NCBI GenBank assembly: GCA_917880885.1
Contig: OU862915.1
Location: 35,100,676-35,164,675, forward strand
Length of the DNA stretch: 64,000 bases
Direction of reading: 5' to 3'
From: Limnephilus marmoratus
Lineage: Eukaryota; Arthropoda; Insecta; Trichoptera; Limnephilidae
Positions within the stretch are counted from its first letter, which is position 1. Each line of letters opens with the position of its first letter. The position numbers were made by a program, and so were the translations under genes. The notes beneath the pieces are model-generated. The model had not been told where the DNA came from and ran no database searches. It saw only the letters and a list, made by a program, of their open reading frames with translations. This document shows positions 1-9,914 of this stretch, piece after piece.

Positions 1-815
1 ATCTGTCTAGAAATATTCCATTCAGAACTCAGATAGCAAAGTTATCGTCTGTTATCATTTATTTAGTACAATATCCAGTCACTTGAATAGTTTGAAAGCG
101 ACGCTTGAGAGCATCGTTGTTGTGAAAATGACATTTTTGTTGTAGATTTTATGCATTTTAGGTCGTTTGAGCAGCGAGCTATTTTTGCTGTGTTTATTTA
201 TTAATTTTTCAAGTTTACTTATGTACTATTAGATATATTCATCCAAAATACACAAATGCATCAATACAAGAGTTCGAATCTTATCTACACGTATGAAAAT
301 GAATGTTTTCTCGTTCGCACCTTATTATTTTCTGTACCATTCCTGCGATTGCGATGAAATTTTCGTGAGTTGTTGTGCGTGCGCCCATAAATGATCCTAT
401 GAATGAATTGAAAATGAAGTTCTGGCATTGTGAAACGTATTAAAAAAAATTCAATATGTAGGGCACGAGTCGATGTTATGCTCACTGAAAAAATATATAA
501 TATTTATATTATAAACTGTATATATTTGTGTACATTATACACTAACATAGTATAAACTGACTCAATAAAAATAAATAATAAAATCTCCGCCCTTAATGCC
601 AGTCTTACACGGCACTGTACTATTAATGCGGCATATAGGGGTGGCCTTTTATCACCATATCGTTCACATGGCAATCCGATACAAATGTCAGTGTACTCGA
701 GATAAATAATATATTACACGATATTTGATAGGAGAGGGGGTCATATAAACTAGGAAGCTGCTGTGGTCACGCAGCAGTCAAATTTGAAAAAATATATTTT
801 TTTATAATTTTTTAT
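1..815. other. AT-rich DNA without recognised gene
   Basis: No coding signal or repeat family was recognised over most of this stretch. Around 330-400, read on the minus strand, there is a short coding-like word (FHRNRRNG) that also occurs, in two imperfect tandem copies, near 46165-46335 on the plus strand (FHRNRMNG). This suggests a small dispersed repeat, not a gene. Confidence 0.4.
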
Positions 816-819
816 TTTT

Positions 820-1445
820 AATAATATGTTTTACATGTAATTTTACATCTCAGGTTTTTCCTACCCTTCCATTGAAAGCATTTGCTTGTGTATGGAAGGG
901 GAGTGATCATTATTGTATTACAAACGTTATTAGTTAGAAATTAAATAATTCATTGTACGTAAATATACGTGTGCTGCAGTATTTATTTTGATAAAAAAGA
1001 AAGAATGTTCTGGAAAACTAAGTATGTTGAAAACTAAGATTAATTAAGTGAAAGTAGTTTTTTTCTCAAGAATATTTTTTAAATATCTCTTGACAGAGAG
1101 CAGTATTCGAGTTTTATCATTAATGCTTCTGATTTCTTCTTCCCTGGTAAGTGTAATGATGTTGTGCAAAAGACATATTTAGTTTTGGGCATAGAAAAAC
1201 ATGTTTAAGTCGAATTCTGTCTTCATTTAAAATTGGATATTTATCTTTTTCTTTTATAATTTGAATTAATGAATTTTTAATATATAAATCTTAAATGTGG
1301 GTACTTGAAATTCTTCAAATAGGCATTCTGTTAAGTAGTCCAAGGATTTTTTTAATATAATTTTAATAATTGTTTTTTGTACAATGTATAATGGAAGAAG
1401 GTTATATTTATACGCGGATCTCCAACTGACAAATAATTAAGGTGA
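820..1445 (-). mobile_element. Non-LTR retrotransposon 3' end (CR1/Jockey-group)
   Basis: On the minus strand this reads as the decayed C-terminal part of a reverse transcriptase followed by a 3' UTR. Recognisable pieces are a thumb/connection-like stretch at about 1250-1440 (LPLYIVQKTIIKIIL) and, at about 1090-1220, words shared with the second copy at 63.2-63.5 kb. The 3' UTR word GCTTGTGTATGGAAGG (read on the plus strand) near 885 is shared with 63095. Relative to the other copy, about 20 bp are missing near 1140, removing the conserved FFNRLPEEIR. The element is heavily 5'-truncated and out of frame, so it is inactive. The clade assignment rests on the C-terminal pattern only. Confidence 0.65.
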
Positions 1446-2053
1446 CAGAAAAGTAATGATGTTCTGTGCTTTCTCATTCCCCACACTTCCTCTACACTCT
1501 ATGCTAAGGGGAGAGAGGAAGCAAGACTAGAACACAATACACAATCTATTGGCCATGCCCAAATATAGTGTGACACTAGATTTTCGATGTGATTTATGAC
1601 AATTTTAATTTATAGCTATTTATATGCACGGTAACGCGCGGTTTAAATTATGAACAGAAACTCAACTGATAGAAAGTAAATTCTATTTCGTGTATGCTAT
1701 AATGCGGTGCTGATATCTAACAGTATGGAAGATCTACAGTCTCTTGTATCAAGGATGAACGAAGTATGAATGAAGAACCTGTTGATGGTGAATGTAAGTA
1801 AGTCTAAAGTCAAGGTATTTGAAAGAGAGGGTACGAAAACAATGTGCTATATAGTTGTGAATGATGAATACTTGGAGCAGGTGGATCAGTTTGTTTATTT
1901 GGGAAGTATGTTTACGAGAGATGGGAAGGCTGATAGAGTTATTGAAAGAAGGATGAATGCAGGTAACTCTATTAACGGAAGACTAAACGCCGTTGGCACC
2001 AACAAAAAACTGTCCAAAGACGCGAAGCTAGCAGTGCACAATGGAGTCCTGGT

Positions 2054-3173
2054 CAAGGGCGGCTGGTTGAACGGTGTGTTTGTGTGCAGCACTGGTAAAT
2101 TATATCGTCTAAAATTAGTTTATAATATTATCTTACCGAAAAATATAAAATCTATGAATTTTATTAAAAATATCACCTACCAATATAATGCATAATATAA
2201 TATGAATCAGGGAGAGCAAATTCTCAAAGTTCCGCGCGAATTTACCCTGTCCGTTGTGCAGGCCCATTGCAAGCGGAACGAATTATGTTTTTGTATCGAA
2301 TATCCCAAACATCGCCAGCGCGCAACACCGGCCATATATGTATGAAAAATTAAGATATTTTGGTGTGCCACCCAGCGGCCTTTATCATACAAACTTAAAT
2401 TCTGATTTAAGGCCAAAATACTTAACCAAACTGAATAATTCTTTTTTTAATCAAAAGGTACAGCAAATACCTAAATTTTACATATATTTGCTTTTTTATT
2501 GATTGGTGTTTTAAATTATAAAACGCAGATCATTAAGGAATACAATTTTTTCATAGGTAACTTTGACAATTTAGCCCTCCTGTTGTTTATACATTGTTTA
2601 TAAATACTGTTTGTATCCTGTTTAAAATGAAATATAAAACTAACTAACCAACCAACACACCGTTTCTCGACAGGGGTAGGCAGAGAGGACGAACCGCCAA
2701 ATAACTCGGTCTTGGCACACACTCTTTGCCTCACTCACATTCATACATCGTCTCATATATTCTCTTCTATTATTCCGACTTTCGACATGGCCCGACTCAA
2801 GTATCTGATTCACTTGCTCGTGCCATGTCTTCCTCAGGCGTCCCCGACTTCTTCTACCATTCACATTTGCGTCATATATTCTTCTTACACTACATTGTAA
2901 ACATTGTAAAAAAAAGATTTTTTTGGGTTGAAATTTAAGATTTACTCACGAAAAAATAGTATTGTGTTTTTATTTTCTTAGTACCGAAAAATAATTTTTT
3001 TAATTAAATAGCGATATGTACAAGTTTTCGCACTTCGAAAACAGCTTAAAATAGATCTTCTCTCCAAATAAGATTAGTGGGATCATTTTTACCTAATGTT
3101 GCTTAGTAATCGTTATCTCATAGTTACGGATTATCAGTGAACCACCACGTTTTCAGGGCAGCGGCCGCCACTG
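2054..3173. mobile_element. hAT-like non-autonomous insertion with 8-bp target duplication
   Basis: The 1,120-bp block is flanked by perfect 8-bp direct repeats GTCCTGGT (2046-2053 and 3174-3181) and interrupts the RTE reading frame. Its ends are CAAGGGCGGC on the left and the reverse complement CAGTGGCGGC on the right, matching at 8 of 10 positions. An 8-bp target duplication with CA-GGCGGC ends is what hAT-superfamily elements produce. No transposase is visible. It carries another fragment of the same RTE family in reverse orientation (2640-2900). Confidence 0.75.
2640..2900 (-). mobile_element. RTE-like C-terminal fragment inside the hAT-like insertion
   Basis: The minus strand encodes NGRRSRGRLRKTWHEQVNQ, then SGHVESRNNRREYMRRC and EAKSVCQDRVIWR, the same C-terminal block as the plus-strand RTE at 3790-3960. 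The two copies differ at many residues, so this is an independent older insertion and not a local inversion of its neighbour. Neither end is precisely defined. Confidence 0.75.
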
Positions 3174-3218
3174 GTCCTGGTACCTACCCTGATGTATGGC
3201 AGTGAGGCATGGAACTAC

Positions 3219-3565
3219 AATTTGGGAGGCGGGAATGGGTACCGCCGCCCCGGGAACCTTTATTGGATAACCAACACCTCTGCCATAGGTCACCCCAAGT
3301 GGTTCGCTACGTTTGGTGATTTAGCAGGGGTGCCCGGGTTCATGGGGTGAGGTTTGTCTAGGTCTTAGAGGCGGATGACCAGGACATACTGAACCCCAGA
3401 TTCCTACCCACCCCTTAAACCCTTTTCCTTCCCAGAACTCTCCTCTCCTTCCTTTCCTTAAAAAAACCCTCCACACAGCATCCCCAAAGATGACATAGGC
3501 CCTGAGGGAAATTATTTTCCTCAGGGTCTCCTGTGTGGAGCTCATGTAAAAAAAAAAAAAAAAAA
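3219..3565 (+). mobile_element. SINE-A copy 1
   Basis: The element begins AATTTGGGAGGCGGG and ends in a run of A. It inserted into the RTE coding sequence between AWN and WQM; the short repeat AACT on each side is the only visible target duplication. The last ~110 bp are shared with LINE-B. They can form an outer stem (CTCCACACAG at 3469-3478 with CTGTGTGGAG at 3531-3540) and an inner stem (CCCTGAGG at 3500-3507 with CCTCAGGG at 3519-3526). No clear tRNA, 5S or 7SL head could be recognised. Confidence 0.85.
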
Positions 3566-3989
3566 CTGGCAGATGAAGGATGCAAGTAGACTGAATGCTG
3601 TAGAAATGACATCCCTGAGGCGTATGTGCAAAACCACGTACAATCGAGTGAGAAACGTGGAGATCGGGAAAGAATGCAAGGCTGATGTAAGCGTAATGAG
3701 TAAGATCAATATAGGAGCGCTCCGATGGTTTGGGCATGTAGAGCGAATGTATGAGGAAAGGAGTGTAAGGAGGATATATGACGCAAATGTGAATGGTAGA
3801 AGAAGTCGAGGACGCCCGAGAAAAACATGGCACGACCAAGTGAATCAGGTACTTGAGTCGGGCCATGTCAAGAGTCAGAGTAACAGAAGAGCATGTATGA
3901 GACGATGTTTAAATGTGAACGAGGCAAGGGGTGTGTGCCAAGACCGAGTTGTTAGGTGGTCCGTCCTCTCTACCTACTCCTAAAACGGC

Positions 3990-4684
3990 CTGATGATTAG
4001 TTAGTTAGTTACAAGTTTTGTCATTTTTGAATTCCAAAATTCGACGAACGCTGCTAAAATAGGTTTCCTACAACCTGCAAGCGTAGTTAAGAATATTAAT
4101 ATGTTACAAATTTATGTCAAATTGACCCATTAGTGGTTCCAGTGTTAACTTAATTCCGCCTAAACGAACCACGGTGGTGTGTTTTGTATGGGCCCAGCAA
4201 TGATTAATGAAGTCGTAAAGATTAATGTTCGCGTTTCATAAAGCGAACTGGATCTGTCGGTTGGGAACACGAGGATGCGATAAACACCGCTGAAATACCT
4301 GGAATATCCAGAAGCAGAACTGAACTACACGACATAGAGATAACCGGCTGAAAACGGATTAATTAATGTTATCTAGTCATATTTTTGACTAAGCAAAGTC
4401 CTGTATCAACTCGACCATTTGTCCGCCTGTAAATCTGTGTGTTACGTTCCGGTTTCGGTTCAAGATGGTGGTGTTGTTGGTTATAAACTTTTTATTTCTA
4501 CTACGAGCTATCGAATCAGAATAATAAATATCAAGGTTCCTTCAGGTTAAAAACGTTTATAACTAATTTATTTTATTTAAATAAAAATAGTGCCATTATG
4601 TACGTCGGTCGCGTATGGTAATGTGGTAATTTATTCATTTAAAAAATATGATTCAAATTATCTCAAGGTAATGTATTCAAATTA
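3990..4684. other. No recognised feature
   Basis: Unassigned AT-rich DNA between two RTE remnants. I see no convincing frame, repeat or RNA. Confidence 0.4.
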
Positions 4685-4689
4685 AAAAA

Positions 4690-4945
4690 GCGAATTATGG
4701 ATGGTGCACCTGGGGGTCGGAGATTCCAAAGCGAATTATGGATGGTGCACCTGGGGGTCGGAGAAGAGTTGGAAGACCAAAGCTTCGATGGCTGGATGGA
4801 GTGGTGAAGGATGCAAGCACCATCGGCATCCGAAACTGGCGCAACGCAGCACAACACCGACAGTCATGGAGGCAAGCTCTGCTGGAGGCCAAGACCCGAC
4901 CTGGGTTGTAGAGCCACAGATGATGATGATGAATGTATTCAAATA
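4690..4945 (+). mobile_element. RTE-like LINE tail with GATGAT end
   Basis: One frame reads GRRRVGRPKLRWLDGVVKDA, then IGIRNWRNAAQHRQSWR and LLEAKTRPGL before a stop, followed by an (ATG/GAT)n tract at about 4919-4933. This is the usual C-terminus and microsatellite-like 3' end of an RTE-type LINE, of a different subfamily from the 1.7-4.0 kb copy. At the 5' junction a 47-bp block containing GCGAATTATGGATGGTGCAC is tandemly duplicated (about 4690-4783). Everything upstream is missing. Confidence 0.75.
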
Positions 4946-5129
4946 CCACCAAAATCCTTCTTACTCTCAAATTTCGGCATAATTTTGCGAGACTCAATCT
5001 TGGGACTTTCTGTAAATGATTTCGTAAATATGTAACATACCTATATGATGTGGTAAATTACAAAAAACATTGTTTAAAGGATTCATAGTAACTTTTATAT
5101 ATATCAGAAATAAATTTTATATATATATC

Positions 5130-5482
5130 AATTTGGGAGGCGGGGATGGGTACCGCCGCCCCGGGAACCTTTATTGGATAACCAACACCTCTGCCATAGG
5201 TCACCCCAAGTGGTTCGCTACGTTTGGTGATTTAGCAGGGGCGCCCGGGTTCATGGGGTGAGGTTTGTCTAGGTCTTGGAGGCGGATGACCAGGACATAC
5301 TGAACCCCAGATTCCTACCCACCCCTTAAACCCTTTTCCTTCCCAGAACTCTCCTCTCCTTCCTTTCCTAAAAAAAAACCCTCCACACAGCATCCCCAAA
5401 GATGATACAGGCCCTGAGGGAAATTATTTTCCTCAAGGCCTCATGTGTGTAGCTCATGTAAAAAAAATAAAATAAAAAATAA
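5130..5482 (+). mobile_element. SINE-A copy 2
   Basis: Nearly identical to copy 1 over the full length, including the short internal form in which GGCGGATGACCAGG is followed directly by the CCTACCCACCCC block. It ends in an A-rich tail. The inner stem is intact. The outer stem has changes on its 3' side (GTGTGTAG). Confidence 0.85.
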
Positions 5483-6062
5483 CCCCTTAAAATAAATATT
5501 TTAAAAACTTTGAAGTGAAGCCGGAGCAAGAAGATGATTTGACAAGTTTTGAACCCATTTGGCACCCTTTTATCGCTCTTAGAATTTAAAAATAACATGT
5601 TTTAAATGACCCACCTTAGTAAACAGTCACCGTGTTTTAAGAATCTAATTCTTTTCATTAAGCATCCTATAGTACTGGAGACCCGAAATTACAAAATTAC
5701 TGTTGTCTGTGGAGATAACATAGGAGACATTACAGTAATCAATCTATTATTCAAATTCACTTCTAAATCAACCTGCATTACGACACTTCTTAATATTTCG
5801 ATTTCCGTAGTCATATTATCTCTAAACGGCCAAAATTCTTTTGCGATTATTTATTCACTTTCGGGAAATCGGCCGTTACATAATGCTGCAAAATTCTGAG
5901 AAATTGATTGTTGCGTGTGTAACTATTATTTGGGGACTTTAACGCAGTATCAATCAATCAACTTTGGAGTAGAATTTATAAACATGATTTTCGTTGAAAG
6001 AATACTCATCAAATGTGATTATTAAAAAATCCGGCTCGTATATAAATAGGTCGTATGCAACT
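5483..6062. other. No recognised feature
   Basis: An open frame of 97 codons starts at 5606, but its composition gives no family signal and its antisense is equally uninformative. A run of 13 C at about 6063-6075 closes the stretch. Confidence 0.35.
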
Positions 6063-6109
6063 CCCCCCCCCCCCCGACCCCAGAAGTACCCAAATAAGGG
6101 GGCGGCGAT

Positions 6110-6360
6110 ATCCACCACATACAGATTTAATTAAAACCAGTTTTGTGTTCAGAATGTAAGTGCCGACAGAATCAAAGAAAAACGCTTTTCATGTTCTGAG
6201 TGTAGTTTCAATTCACCGCGTACAGATTTAATTGAAACCAGTTTTGTGTTCAGAATGTACGTGCCGCTAGAATTAAAAAAAAAACATTTTATTGTTCCGA
6301 GTGTAGTTTTGATACACCGCATATTTAGTTTAACTTAAAACAGTTTTGTGTTATCAATAT
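6110..6360 (+). pseudogene. Decayed C2H2 zinc-finger modules
   Basis: Words typical of the start of C2H2 fingers recur: KPVLCSECKC near 6137, RFSCSECSFNS near 6184, KPVLCSECTC near 6237 and TFYCSECSFDTP near 6284. The pattern repeats with a period of about 100 bp, longer than the 84 bp of an intact finger plus linker. The second cysteine pair is clear, but the two histidines and the linkers are lost or out of frame. This is a relic of a poly-zinc-finger gene. Similar relics lie at 42.4-43.9 kb. Confidence 0.5.
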
Positions 6361-6379
6361 AACAATTAGTTGGCGATTC

Positions 6380-6593
6380 ATCGTGTACCGAGTGAAGCTT
6401 TGCATTTGAGTTGCATTCCATACGTATGCGTGATGAAGATGCGAAATTATTATTAGTTAAATTATTATTACAGGCATACCATTCTCGATTTCTGAGAGCA
6501 GTTATGTATAAATTTGTAATAGAATTTATAAGATTGATTTTTTTGGAAGAGTACTTGGCACATGGAATTATAAAAATCGGCCTACAAAAATAG
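6380..6593. other. Unassigned stretch ending in a poly-G run
   Basis: No recognised family. It ends in a run of about 19 G (about 6594-6612) that abuts the piggyBac remnant. Confidence 0.35.
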
Positions 6594-6614
6594 GGGGGGG
6601 GGGGGGGGGGGGCA

Positions 6615-7310
6615 AAATTTTCCTGCGCCCCGGGCGGATAAAACCCACGCTACGCCGCTGTTGCGAGGGAAGTGAACTGGCTTACATGTGCCAGTAGCGC
6701 ACATTCTCTTATCCTTCAGGATACACTCCAAATAGTGAGATGTGAAGAAATTATCCATAAATAGCTCATGGCGTGCGGGGAACTCTATATATTCCATCAT
6801 AGAAGTAGGAAGGATAGTCCCTGACCTAATTCGGGGTCATATGTATTGTATCAGATGCTCCGGAATACGGCATTGCTTAGAACAGGTAGCATTAGACCAC
6901 TTTTGTTTATAGTGTGACTTCTTTTTGTACTGTAGTTTTGATTTTTTGGCTGCTGGTGCATTTGAAATAGATATTCGCAAGGTATTACGACACACACCGG
7001 ATGATGTCGAAGGCTGATTCCAGTCAAGGTCATTAGCGAATTCATCTGGTTCATGCTCGTCAAGGCATGACTCATCAATTTTTTAAATTTCGATGTTGCG
7101 CTCGATAACAAATGTACCGGCAATATCTCGAAAGTTATCCACCTCCGCATCTTCGTTATATGTCATCAAATCATCGTCAATGTGCTCTTCGTCCGTCTGT
7201 TTATCAACAACAATTGCGCGTTATTAACAACATTATTGTCATCACTTTCACTACCGCTAAAGGAGCGGTCCAATTCTGCCATCATTTCATCGTGATTTAA
7301 CGGTTTCGTA
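6615..7310 (-). pseudogene. piggyBac-like transposase, internally deleted
   Basis: On the minus strand, the N-terminal half starts near 7300 (EMMAELDRSFSGSESDD) and runs through an acidic stretch. Then come a PSTSSG word, a lysine-rich segment and PEHLIQY near 6850. It then jumps directly to DPELGQGLS and HELFMDNFFTSHYLE (about 6700-6830). FMDNFFTS is the conserved block around the second catalytic aspartate of piggyBac (DDE_Tnp_1_7) transposases. The region holding the first aspartate is missing, as is everything after CKPVHFPRN. Several frame changes and one stop are present. No TTAA-flanked terminal repeats were found, so element limits are unknown. Confidence 0.75.
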
Positions 7311-8335
7311 TTATAACGACGAATTACAGTCGGAAAAGTAGGTATTTTCGACGTATTTGATAAAAAATATACGAAAACCGCAGACGAACTATTAATTTTA
7401 ATAAAAAATCAATCATAAAAACACTTCAAAACCGTTTTATTTGAAGGCAAGTTAACCAAAAACGTATGTGGACACTGTCACGGCTAACCTCCAAAGGTTG
7501 CTCGCAGACATCACCTGATTTCAGTGACATCTAGCGGTCATTTTATGCATATAATAATATGTGTTGCCGACCATTTAATCTTTTGATAACAATATGTGAT
7601 TCACAAATGTTTTATTTTTTTTTGATTTAAATTTTTTTCAAAATTCGATATATTTTCAGGGCTTTAGTAAAAAAATAATTAGAAATAGGATAATTTATAA
7701 AATTTATTAAATTATATTAATTATTGAAAGCTAACATACTAATCTGTAAATGCTGCATTACAACTTGGTGGGATTTAGCTTTATTCACAGTGAAAAAAAA
7801 TTATACTTTTCATCAATTTTTTTGATGCCCATAGACAAGTTGATGCTCTTAAAAAGTTTTGTGTTTCCAATGATGAAATCTAACATTTTCGCAGATTTGT
7901 TTGTGATTCATCACAATAAAGATTAAAAATAATTTTTCATCCTCAACTGATATCCGTTTTAATTTAATTTCCCAAGAAATATTTCAAAACATTTTCAGAG
8001 CCATCATAGAATATAAATCGTAAGGGTTTTCCCCAAATACCGCCCATTTCCTTTAAGTAAGACGCACTGCATAACCGTATTCGTTGAAAGCTTTTTGGGA
8101 AGTTCCCGGTGCGAAATGTAATGCTCGTCGAAATGTGAAATAATGCCGCCTTTATTTCCTTGACAAAAGTGTCGGGAAAACGTATTAAAATAAAATTATT
8201 TTGAACGTTACAGAAGTTTACACGAAAACGTATTTTATATTATTATTCAGAGCAAGACTTTAAACATTGTCTCTACAGAATATCATTCTCACGAATTATA
8301 AATAAAGAAATAAAAATAAACCCTTTTCCGATTAA
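7311..8335. other. AT-rich DNA, no recognised feature
   Basis: Contains the probable flank of the piggyBac relic and low-complexity AT. No frame or repeat family was recognised. Confidence 0.35.
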
Positions 8336-8341
8336 GCCAAT

Positions 8342-8479
8342 AGTAATTTGGTCTGCCACTAAGATGCCTTTAATGTAATTTGTACCACATAAATAAACAA
8401 CACGAACAAAAGTAATTTGGTCTGCCACTAAGATGCCTTTAATGTAATTTGTACCACATAAATAAACAACACGAACAAA
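8342..8479. repeat. Perfect 69-bp tandem duplication
   Basis: Two adjacent identical 69-bp units (8342-8410 and 8411-8479), each starting AGTAATTTGGTCTGCC and ending CACGAACAAA. The identity implies a recent duplication or a sequencing or assembly artefact. Confidence 0.9.
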
Positions 8480-8683
8480 AAATCGATCCATTTTTATTAT
8501 AAACAAGTCATCCATTGTGTACTTATATAATCCCAGTCTTTGAATATTGAAACAATTCCCTACATTATGCCGAGATTTTTTCGTCTTGTTTGGTACCTAT
8601 TTTAAATGATTTGTCAGATTAATGATATATTTAGAAATACTTCCGGTTGACATTAGTTTTCCAATATTATCTTTTTTTTAATA

Positions 8684-8905
8684 CCTTACGAGAGTCCCAG
8701 CTGCTCCCGGTCTGGCTGAGACTATGGCATTTTCAATGGGGGTTTGTTGGGAGGCTAAAGTTAGTGGGGAGGGGAATGAGATGGGGAAGAGGATGATGGG
8801 ATAGTATTTGGCTATTCAGACCTGGTCACCAAACACGGCTAAAGTCTTTTCGAGCAACGTTTCATTTTTGAATGGTGGTCTTAGAGTACAACGATATTGA
8901 CTGTA
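8684..8905 (-). mobile_element. SINE-C copy (tail and body)
   Basis: Read on the minus strand this matches the body and tail of the plus-strand copy at 55.86-56.1 kb. Shared landmarks are CTAAGACCACCATTC, AAACGTTG, the TTCCCCATCTC block, GAATGCCATAGTCTC and the end GGAGCAGCTGGGACTCTCGTA. The tRNA-like head is not recognisable here. Confidence 0.65.
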
Positions 8906-9340
8906 AATTTTTATTTCTTCGAGGCAAAATCGGGGAGCCGGCTAAAACTCCGGGTTTCATCTGCGGTTGGGCCGATAGCCATTCATATTGTCATTGGGAC
9001 TGCGTGGTGGTTTGTGGAATACCTACTCTGAATATTTTATTTTTGAGCATTTTATTTTCTCTCTATTATTATTGTAAATACTTGCATTATATTATTATAT
9101 TATTTTTTTGGTTATTTCTCTTTTTCCAGGCTTCCTCAACCGGACGCAGCTCTTATTTTTCTTTTTTTACTAATACTTTTATCTTTATATCTTTTTCTCC
9201 ATAGATTTCAGACGAATTTTTCCACGGACTACAACATTTATTATTATTTTTTATTATGTTAATGTAAGTACTTACATACTGCTTTCTAACCCCGTATACA
9301 TGGACTTTGAGGATCTAGAGTCGTTCAAATAAATGTTGAT
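8906..9340. other. No recognised feature
   Basis: An open frame (8872-9204) overlaps the SINE-C end and becomes a T-rich hydrophobic stretch typical of low-complexity DNA. No domain was recognised. Confidence 0.35.
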
Positions 9341-9344
9341 TCGT

Positions 9345-9602
9345 TCAATAAAATAGAGTCTTGACGTGTGCGGTGAAGGAGGAAATATGTTTCCTTATAA
9401 CCCGTTGGGAAAGTGGTGGGGTCCCCACTAATGACAGTAAATTTACTACATATTTTTTTATATGAATCAGTTGTGAAATTAAACAAATTAATCACACAAA
9501 ATTTATTTATGAACGTCGGGATTCCATGCCGCAAACTTCGGATTTTGAGTCAAGAGGCTTACCTCTCGACCACGGAAGCCGTCAATTATAAACTTCGCCG
9601 TC
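9345..9602 (-). mobile_element. tRNA-derived SINE
   Basis: On the minus strand from about 9600 there is a tRNA-like head. It has an A-box-like TGGTCGAGAGG followed about 40 bases later by a B-box-like GGCATGGAATCCC. The head is followed by an AT-rich body that ends near 9345. Spacing and boxes suit an RNA polymerase III promoter. The head is too diverged to name the parent tRNA. Confidence 0.55.
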
Positions 9603-9914
9603 GTTAAGAACGTATTCCAAAACAATCTGTTTTTTGAGAACAGATAAAAGTCTCATTCAGATATTAATACCATAAAAAGACAATTTAGAATATTATACAA
9701 TCAAATTCTTTAAATTGTTTTGTCGCTTGCTGGTAGTTTTTTTTCTTGTAAACTGTAAACACACCCGCTATAAAAAAAACTAAAATAAACATCCAAACAC
9801 TACGATATTAAAAATATGTATCTCATCATTTTCTGTTTCATTTAAAAAAATCGAAAACTTTGAAAACCTTTCGCAAACATGCAAGCGAGGGCGGTCATAT
9901 TACAATGATTTAAA

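Larger units (their letters stand above)
1738..3983 (+). mobile_element. RTE-like reverse transcriptase fragment, split by two insertions
   Basis: Three pieces form one C-terminal reverse transcriptase: about 1738-2053, then 3174-3218, then 3566-3983. Recognisable words, in order, are VSKSKVKVF, FVYLGSMFTRDGK, VLVPTLMYGSEAWN, LRRMCKTTYNRVRN, LRWFGHVERM, GRRSRGRPRKTWHDQV and EARGVCQDRVVRW. This order is typical of RTE-like elements often annotated as endonuclease-reverse transcriptases in insect genomes. Removing 2054-3173 plus one copy of the 8-bp duplication restores the reading frame exactly at VLV-PTLMYG. Removing the SINE at 3219-3565 joins AWN to WQMKDAS. The last piece is open for about 130 codons to a stop near 3983. 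The endonuclease and the catalytic part of the reverse transcriptase are absent, so this is a 5'-truncated dead copy. Confidence 0.85.

Noticed and set aside
3321..3866. 181-codon minus-strand frame
   Set aside because: It runs antisense through SINE-A and the RTE coding sequence; the sense-strand homology is clear.
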